Assembly (NCBI GenBank): GCA_007449985.2
Contig: VIIQ02000004.1
Location: 930,001 to 994,000 of the forward strand
Length of the DNA: 64,000 nt
Direction of reading: 5' to 3'
Source: Desmodesmus armatus
Lineage: Eukaryota > Chlorophyta > Chlorophyceae > Sphaeropleales > Scenedesmaceae
This document shows, in pieces, positions 58,001-64,000 of the stretch; position 1 is the first letter of the stretch; each line of letters opens with the position of its first letter. The position numbers were made by a program, and so were the translations under genes. Under the pieces are notes generated by a model, which ran no database searches, was not told where the DNA came from, and worked only from the letters and a program-made list of their open reading frames with translations.

Positions 58001-58787
58001 TGTCACATTTTGCAGTGTGTGCCATTCAGCCACCCGCCGTCGCCAACGCGGTCTTCGCCTGCCCCATCACCAACCGCAACTCGCGCTGCACGGCCACATG
58101 TGCCAGGGGCTTTAGGGCAGGGACCACAGGGGCTCCTTTCTACGTGTGCTCTGCTTCCAACACCTGGAGCTCCCTGAGAGGCAGCTGCATCCCTGTCGGT
58201 GAGCAACCAACTGGTCGAGCAGCTACTAATAAATAGTATCTGTTTGTACTGAAGACTGCATCATGGTAGCAACAAGCTTTGTTGCGTTTCTGCTAGGGTT
58301 TAGGGGTATGGTTCCTAGAACCAAGCCCTACCGGGTCTTCAGTTGGGCCACGCTCGATGCAGCCTGATGTGAACAGCATGCTGTGGTCACTGCTGTTGCT
58401 CGGCATCCTCAGAGTACTCACCCCCCCCCCCCCCCCTCACCACACCCGCACTACTTGACGTGCCACGTAGTATACAACAGCCTAACATTGTCTGAAATGA
58501 CCAGACTGCTTCAGCCATCATCAACCATTTACAGGCACTACCAACAAACTTACGCTGAATCAGCCTTAGTAACATCATGGCCTGCTGCGCTTGTTCCCTT
58601 GCTTGCAGTGTGCACCACAGCGCCCCCTACCCGGACTCGTACCACCTGGCCTACTACCTGCAGCAGAGCTGCTGGAAGTGTCTGCACTGGAATCTGCTCA
58701 CAACCAAGGACCAACCCAGCAACTGCCACCTGCACCTTGGCTAGCAGTGGTACTAGTGCATCCTGGATTATCACAGGCACATGTTAG
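49050..58787 (+). CDS. Secreted zinc metalloprotease with PPC-like domain and seven six-Cys CCP-like modules (copy 2, intact)
   Basis: Paralogue of the gene at 16248. Nineteen exons: 49050-49268, 49876-50358, 50579-50681, 50945-51027, 51518-51695, 52405-52507, 52974-53013, 53347-53417, 53895-53945, 54208-54250, 54459-54580, 54878-55200, then modules 55507-55686, 55950-56117, 56456-56641, 56954-57145, 57577-57747, 58016-58198 and 58609-58787. The total of 3,078 nt gives 1,025 aa with no lesion. It has a signal peptide (MYPKRIRVAARAAQFLALIL) and an Ala/Asp-rich prodomain with repeated AGVIDPLAAA and a His tract. The catalytic part carries IYLDFNG, IWRGVSEDFAAFDVDVTT, the zinc site HEVGHT/LGLRHDG and the Met-turn PIMGAPY; the PPC-like domain and modules 1-A-F-G-H-I-J follow. 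Intron 11 starts with GC instead of GT. The protease region resembles secreted bacterial metalloproteases (HExGHxxGLxHD zincins); protease plus CCP modules recalls animal pappalysins, probably by convergence. The substrate is unknown; cell-wall or matrix processing is a guess. Confidence 0.9.
52885..52958. repeat. (CTGTA)n microsatellite in intron 6 of metalloprotease copy 2
   Basis: About 14 pentanucleotide units just before the HEVGHT exon. The paralogous intron in copy 1 carries a different microsatellite, (GTAT)n. The minus strand reads tacag repeatedly, which creates spurious open frames. Confidence 0.95.
54581..54877 (+). other. GC-AG intron (intron 11 of metalloprotease copy 2)
   Basis: The exon ends ATCATAAG and the intron starts gcaagt. 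In copy 1 the matching exon has the same length (122 nt) and a GT donor, which fixes the position. Near 54608-54633 the intron contains a degenerate telomere-like stretch, acctaaccctaaacccc. Confidence 0.75.
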
Positions 58788-58967
58788 TAGGCTCAGCCTA
58801 CTAAAAGGCTTGTTGGGGTGCATACGTGCACGTACTACGCACGGTGCGTGTGTTATGAGCCTAGTTTGGCTCCAGCAAGGGCGGTCAGGCGTGGCTTTGA
58901 CCAAGTTTTGTAGTATTGATTGCAGTTGTAGTAGAAGTACTTATGTGTTGACGTGTTTTTACTTGAG

Positions 58968-59009
58968 CCATGCTATGCCATGCTATGCCATGCTATGCCA
59001 TGCTATGCT
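58968..59009. repeat. Tandem decanucleotide repeat
   Basis: Four copies of ccatgctatg in direct tandem downstream of the copy 2 stop codon. Confidence 0.9.
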
Positions 59010-59649
59010 CGGGTCACAGTGTGTCCAGAGGCCGTAGCTGAGTTTGAGTTTGCCGCTTGTGCCCACAAGCACATGTGCGTTGTCTGCTCTTGCCAGACTG
59101 GTGTACGCCACACATGATGCATTCAGTGCATGACGCCTATCACTAGCTGTTTAGCATTGTTGATGCTTATCCTGAGGCAGGTTTTGGCTGAGTATGGTTG
59201 GGGAAGTAATGCACGGCAGATGTGTTGGGGGACTATGGGGACAATTGACTTGGATCTGAACATGCTTCCTGTGAGTGTGGCCGCTGCCGCTGCCTTACAG
59301 CCAAAGCAGTGTATGCGTGCGTTCACCATCCAGTCAACACTGCCGGTGCAGAGATGCCTTTTGTAAGAGGTCATTTTGTGCTAATTTTACTCGTGTGCTG
59401 GAGTTGTTGCCAACCCCATATTTGTTTGTTCAGGCGCTGGTAGAGGAGATGGTGGGCAGTGGAAGTGTGATTTATGTGTGTTGGCTGGTTAACATCACAC
59501 CATTTGATTTGAGATGCAGGCTGGATTCACGTGGGTTTGCTAGCTCAGGTGACAAGTATTAGCAGCACCTTGACTCAAGGTGACAGGGGGCTGTTCTTGT
59601 TCACGTGGTGTATCATGCAGGGCAGCATCCAGCCTCCCCTGTATTATAG

Positions 59650-59710
59650 TTACTCAATTTGGCACGGCAAGGCCGTGCAACCCGCAAGGGAGCCAGATGC
59701 TCATGGGGGT
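59650..59710 (+). repeat. Short two-hairpin dispersed element, copy 2
   Basis: It matches the element at 39380-39438: ggcacggcaaggccgtgc followed by acccgcaaggg and a second small stem gagccagatgctc. It interrupts DNA that is continuous in the copy 1 flank near 40510. Confidence 0.7.
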
Positions 59711-61061
59711 GTTGTTTGTTGGGCGCTCCACCACCTTTGATTGCTGCTTGTGAGCAGCTTGTCCTCTTCATCTTTGTTTTGTATCACGTCTCTCTCCTCA
59801 TTTCCCCCCTCCTCTCGGCGGCCTATGTTGACTACTTTGGTGTGCCCATACCACACCATGATCACGCCGCTTGGGACTACTTCACACGGGACCGTTAGGG
59901 TGATCAGGCCAGCTCTGAATGAGCTTGGACTCAGCCACACACAGTCAATGTTACACACTTCTGTTGTGTGCATGACTGCATCTATCATCAATGCACGGGT
60001 GCACAGCCTGTTGTGCTGGCCCAACGGTGTGGTTTGTGCCGCGACGCTTGCACCTGTCACTGCACCTGGCGGCTGCTCAACACCTTGAGATGCAAGTTAT
60101 TCAGCGTGACCACCTTCCCACCTCCTGTTGAGAGACTGGGTTATATGGGACTTTGTTATATGGGGCTTGGACATTGTTCTGTGGGGGCCATTCAATGCTG
60201 CAGTGCGAAGCAGTGCCTTACCAAAGGGTGATCAGGTGTAGCCCTGATCCACTCAAGTAGTAGTAGCTTGCTGGGCGTGTGTGGAGGCTGAATCCATGAA
60301 TGTAAGTTTGTCTGGGGTGCTGTTGATGTTCTATTGTGGTCCATCTGTGATCAAAACTGCATGGTTTCGTCTCCACAGACGATTTCCTTTGCCTGCCGCG
60401 TCTCGTTCGCTTGCCAGCAGTTTTCTGTTGAGTACGGTGATATAAGTTGTGGCCCATTTCAGTGATGCTTGTGGACCGCGTGATGCGGCCATCCCCTCTA
60501 TGACCTAGACTACGTACTTTTCTCATGCATGCTGTTTTGGAGGTGCCTGGCTGCACCCCCCCCCCCCTGCATGGGTCCGTTGAGGGTTGCCAGCTGTGTT
60601 CATGGCAGCTCCTGTCAGAGTGGCTGTACATGTATCTACCCTGGAAACACAGTGTGGTTCCTGAGGCCATGTGGTATTGGCTGATATGATGGCGGCCTGA
60701 CTGGCCTGAGCTCTTTCTGGACTACGACACTGTAACTGCGAGTCACTCGGTGATCACTGGCTCTGATTCTGTGACAGGTCTCAGCACAATGTCGCATCCT
60801 TGCAACAAAGGTCAGCTGACGTTGATGTAAGTCTTGAGCCTGCAAGCTGCAAAAGTCCCGCGACCAACGGCACGATCTGATGGGTCCCGGACGGTCGCCT
60901 AAGCAAGAGGACATGCCAGTGTCAGAAACATGCAGGCCGCTGGGTGCTGATATCTTGCAGGCGTCACCTCCATTGCCTCTGAGCAGCATACGAATGCCGT
61001 ACTGTCATCATTGAGTGTGTGTGTCACTCCCAGCCCAAGTTGACCACTAAAAACCAATACA

Positions 61062-61085
61062 TGTAATGACCTCGCGGGGTTTACA
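61062..61085. terminator. Opposed candidate poly(A) signals between convergent genes
   Basis: TGTAA on the plus strand at 61062-61066 and TGTAA on the minus strand (ttaca at 61081-61085) lie 15 bp apart. The minus-strand one is about 320 nt after the kinesin stop codon and is a plausible end of that mRNA. Confidence 0.4.
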
Positions 61086-61406
61086 GCACTATAGACAAGC
61101 CTAAGCTTGCTGACACAGCGATGGCCATGGACGCTCACACAAAGCCAGCCCACTGCTGGTTGCTCACCACCGAAGCACAGAACAGAACTGACTGTCAAGT
61201 TGGGCACATGCACACAATTCATCACAGACACAAAAACTTGGCATGCCTGGGCCCTGTGCAGGACCTCCTGCCTACTCAGCACAAAACAAAATCTGCGCAA
61301 CATATCCTGAAGTCTGCAACCCAAGGTGTAAGGTGGTGCTGTCCAACTAACAGACTCCCCCGCCCCTGCGCCAGCCAGTGAATTGCGCTCAGCCAGTGAG
61401 TTGCGC

Positions 61407-64000
61407 TCAGCTGAGCTTGCTGCGCTTGGGGCCAGTACCGATCGACTGGCCGGGGGCTGGGCGCTTGCCCAAGTGGGAGGCGTCCCCTTGCGACGGGTCC
61501 TGAGCAGACGGCAGGGGCACAACAGGCGGAGGCAATTGAGCATAGCACTGCGGCAGAGCAGCAATGGCACAGCAATTCCTGCACATGTGGTCGCCGTGGA
61601 TGTCTGCCAATCACCTTAAGCAAATGGGCTCATGCTGGTGTGGCAAACATAAATCAAGTCCGTGCATGCATGCAACAGGGAGCATCGTGCAGGCAGCATG
61701 GACAGCAGCATGCCATGTGGCACCGTCGAGCCTCACCGCTGCAGTCACCGCTGCTGCTCCTTGCGTCACATTGCGCTTGGCGCCACCCTTGGCTGCAGTC
61801 TCGCAGCCGTTGACCTTGGCTGCAAACTTGAGGCTGCACAGGCTCTCCTACAGTCAACAAACGCACACCGTGATTCAGCCATGACACACTGCCCACACTT
61901 TACAACTGTGACACGAGCTTCACATCCATAGGAAGGCATACAGCAGGGGCGTACATAGCCCTGCAATGACATATGCCATACACTGGCTTGTGTACGTCAA
62001 CATGCAGCTGGCAGTCTCTGGTTAATGTCGTGGCACGCCCGTGGGCCCTGCCCTCACCTGTGCTGACGCAGGCTCTGGGTTGATGTGCACAAACATGAGT
62101 GTCTTGCCGTGGCCACCCAGGCAAGGCTGCAGAGCAAGACGACGCAGACAAAGACGGCACACAGGGATTGAGCAGCTACCAGGGCACAGGTGTGGTCTGC
62201 TGGGAGCACATGTGATGGTCTGCGAGCGGGCCAAAGGGGTAAGCTTAGTGCTTGCCACATACATTGCATGGAGCTGATGCAGTTGAGGCTCAGCCACTGC
62301 AGGTCAGGGCTGCATAACCACCCTAGAGGACCCCCAGGGTGCACCCAAACAGCAGCTGGAGTGCCCTCACCTGCAGCAGGTATGTGAGCTTGCTGTTGCG
62401 GTAGGGGATGTGGCTGGTCTTGGAGGAGAGTGCCGCAAACACGTCGCCCAGTGCGCTCAGGCTCTGGTTGATGCTGCAGGCCTCACGCTTGCGCATGTCC
62501 TCCACCATGGAGCGGTCCAGCCGCTCACTGCAGCGCAAAGGCACACAACCCGCCAAATGTCATCCAGCCATGTACTGACAGATCGGGTTTGGTAGGACCA
62601 TTCAGCGGCAGACAACTTGCAAACCGTCACACAAATTGCACTCAAACGCTCATCCTGCATCAAGGTCTGGGCCCTGTGGCTTACTCATGCAATCGCCCAT
62701 GGCCTGCAACCTCCTCCTTTTTGGTGTTGGTTCTTCACCAAAGACAGAGCGCCACACGTGATTGGAACCCACCAACTGCATGCCTAGGAATCGCAGCTGC
62801 AAGCACGGGCACACCACCCACCTTCCAGCCAGGTCCACAAGACACAAGCTCCCCGAGAGGTGCGTGTTTGTGGCTGCGTGGCTCGCCGCAATGTACAGCA
62901 TGAACACGCAGTGGCTGCGGCTAGACACCGCGTTCATGGCAGTTGCCTCGCATGCGCGCGCCTCTGCCGCACGAGCCATCAGCACTGCTGCGCTCTCTGC
63001 ATCTGTCACCGGCACACGCATCGCACCCTACAGAGCAGAAACATTTGACACATGCGTCAACAACAGCAAGTAGCACATGATGTACAGAAGCAGTGTTTCT
63101 GACATTCGTAGCCAAGCAATGCCAAACACTGTTGTTCTGACTACCTAGAAACAACCTTTGGCATGCAGACTATGGTGGCTGCTGACCGGCGAACCTAGAG
63201 CGAGGCAGTCTGGTGCGCACCTGCACAGTGGTGTGGCCGCCACTTGCGTCGTGCTTGATGGCGTTGGGGTCGCTGATGCGGCCAGCATCTGCGTGCTTGC
63301 CAGCACCATCAGCCAGCAGGTCCCTGGGGCAGCAGCAGCAGCAGACAGCAACCACAAGCCTTGCTTACATGCCCCTTCACACAGCATTTAAAAGCTGTCT
63401 TAGCGCACCAAACACTGCAGCAAGGCGCCATTTGAAAGCAGTCGGCTTTATGCCAGGCAATACGCAGTTGAGGTCAGGCGTCAAAGATGCAGCAACAATT
63501 GCATGTATAGCAACAGAATGGAGGGGCGCTGTGTGCAGGCGCCCTACCTCAGCTGGTTGTTGTACACCTCAATGCATGAGGCAGTCAGGGTGTACTGCCA
63601 CTCCTGCTCTGTAAGCTGCGCAACCGAAGACAGGATCTGCAGCAGCAGGCACAAGACCAAACAACATTTAGCGTCACCAATATCACCGTCCTGCACGCCG
63701 AAGCACCAAGGGAAACCAGCACAGTGACGCTCACAACTGCACAAGCGCGGTAGAAGAAGTTCACAAAGTGTGCAAGAGGGCATGTGCAGTGCCAGAATGT
63801 AGACAGTACTTTTCGAACATGTTGTTATGTTTGTCAACAAGCTAGTGCTGCAATGGCCGGCTAGCTCACCTGCTGCACTGCACGCGGCATGATGCCCTGC
63901 TGCTCTGGTGTGGGCCCTCCCGCCATAGTGAAGGTCTTGCCTGCACCCGTCTGGCCGTAGCTGAACAGACAGACGTGGTAGCCGTCCAGCGCTGACTGCA
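61407..64000 (-). CDS. Kinesin-14 type motor protein, C-terminal motor domain (5' end outside window)
   Basis: Microtubule motor with ATPase activity. Family members with a C-terminal motor move toward the minus end and act in spindle or vesicle transport. Eight exons on the minus strand: 63870-64000 (cut by the window), 63548-63636, 63221-63323, 62822-63027, 62371-62527, 62058-62126, 61749-61847, 61407-61547. All junctions keep frame and give 330 residues. Motifs: P-loop GQTGAGKT in [30 protein letters not shown], switch I NAVSSRSH, switch II LVDLAGSE (split between exons, AG|T), [34 protein letters not shown] and [14 protein letters not shown]. Only about 75 residues follow the motor, including a basic KRxxxxxxKRSKLS end, so the motor is C-terminal, as in NCD/HSET-like kinesin-14. 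The stalk lies upstream of the window. The subfamily is inferred from motor position and FAAKVN. Confidence 0.9.

Larger units (their letters stand above)
58788..61406. other. 3' flank of metalloprotease copy 2 and convergent intergenic region
   Basis: No coding exon seen. It contains a tandem decanucleotide (catgctatgc, four units, about 58968-59009), DNA homologous to the 3' flank of copy 1 (59165-59830) and a small two-hairpin element (59650-59710). Candidate TGTAA signals are at 59362-59366 and 61062-61066. Confidence 0.5.

Overview
The window is nuclear DNA of a eukaryote, most likely a green alga of the core Chlorophyta. Genes are split into many short exons with GT-AG introns whose acceptors are often ctgcag or gcag. 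Candidate TGTAA poly(A) signals are present, the low-complexity coding stretches are rich in Ala, Gln and His, and a truncated transposase resembles the KDZ type known from algae and fungi. A member of the Sphaeropleales (Scenedesmus-like) is a guess I cannot confirm. There is no bacterial operon structure, and I found no rRNA, tRNA or CRISPR array.

Layout. (1) 67-1222 (+): the last two exons of an A-type mitotic cyclin. (2) 3245-4018 (+): the last three exons of a small unrecognised gene. (3) 5857-14925 (-): a complete 14-exon acyl-CoA synthetase of 564 aa ending in SKL, a peroxisomal targeting signal. Its introns carry tandem arrays that duplicate its own exon edges and splice sites. (4) 16248-39239 (+): a giant secreted metalloprotease gene (12 exons for signal peptide, prodomain, HEIGHxxGLxHD zinc protease and PPC-like domain, then 32 exons each encoding one six-cysteine sushi/CCP-like module). 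It carries one nonsense codon and one frameshift, both in module exons whose neighbours are near-identical. (5) 42206-48792: a 6.6-kb DNA transposon with ~100-bp terminal inverted repeats, a truncated KDZ-like transposase and a convergent Ala-rich gene. (6) 49050-58787 (+): an intact paralogue of the metalloprotease gene with only seven CCP-like modules (1,025 aa). (7) 61407-64000 (-): the C-terminal motor half of a kinesin-14, cut by the window edge.

How it fits together. The two metalloprotease genes are a tandem segmental duplication that includes about 2 kb of 3' flank. Copy 2 shows the compact plan (CCP1-A-F-G-H-I-J). Copy 1 was expanded by repeated duplication of a five-exon cassette (A-B-C-D-E, four full copies) and of part of the F-G segment. 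Every module exon begins and ends in phase 1, so modules can be added, lost or skipped without changing frame. Two kinds of mobile DNA are inserted: a fold-back element between cassettes 2 and 3, with matching empty sites in sister introns, and the KDZ-like element just upstream of the copy 2 promoter. The acyl-CoA synthetase and protease copy 1 are divergently transcribed from a 1.3-kb intergenic region; protease copy 2 and the kinesin converge.

Exon boundaries come from splice motifs, reading-frame continuity and comparison between paralogous copies. No transcript evidence was available.
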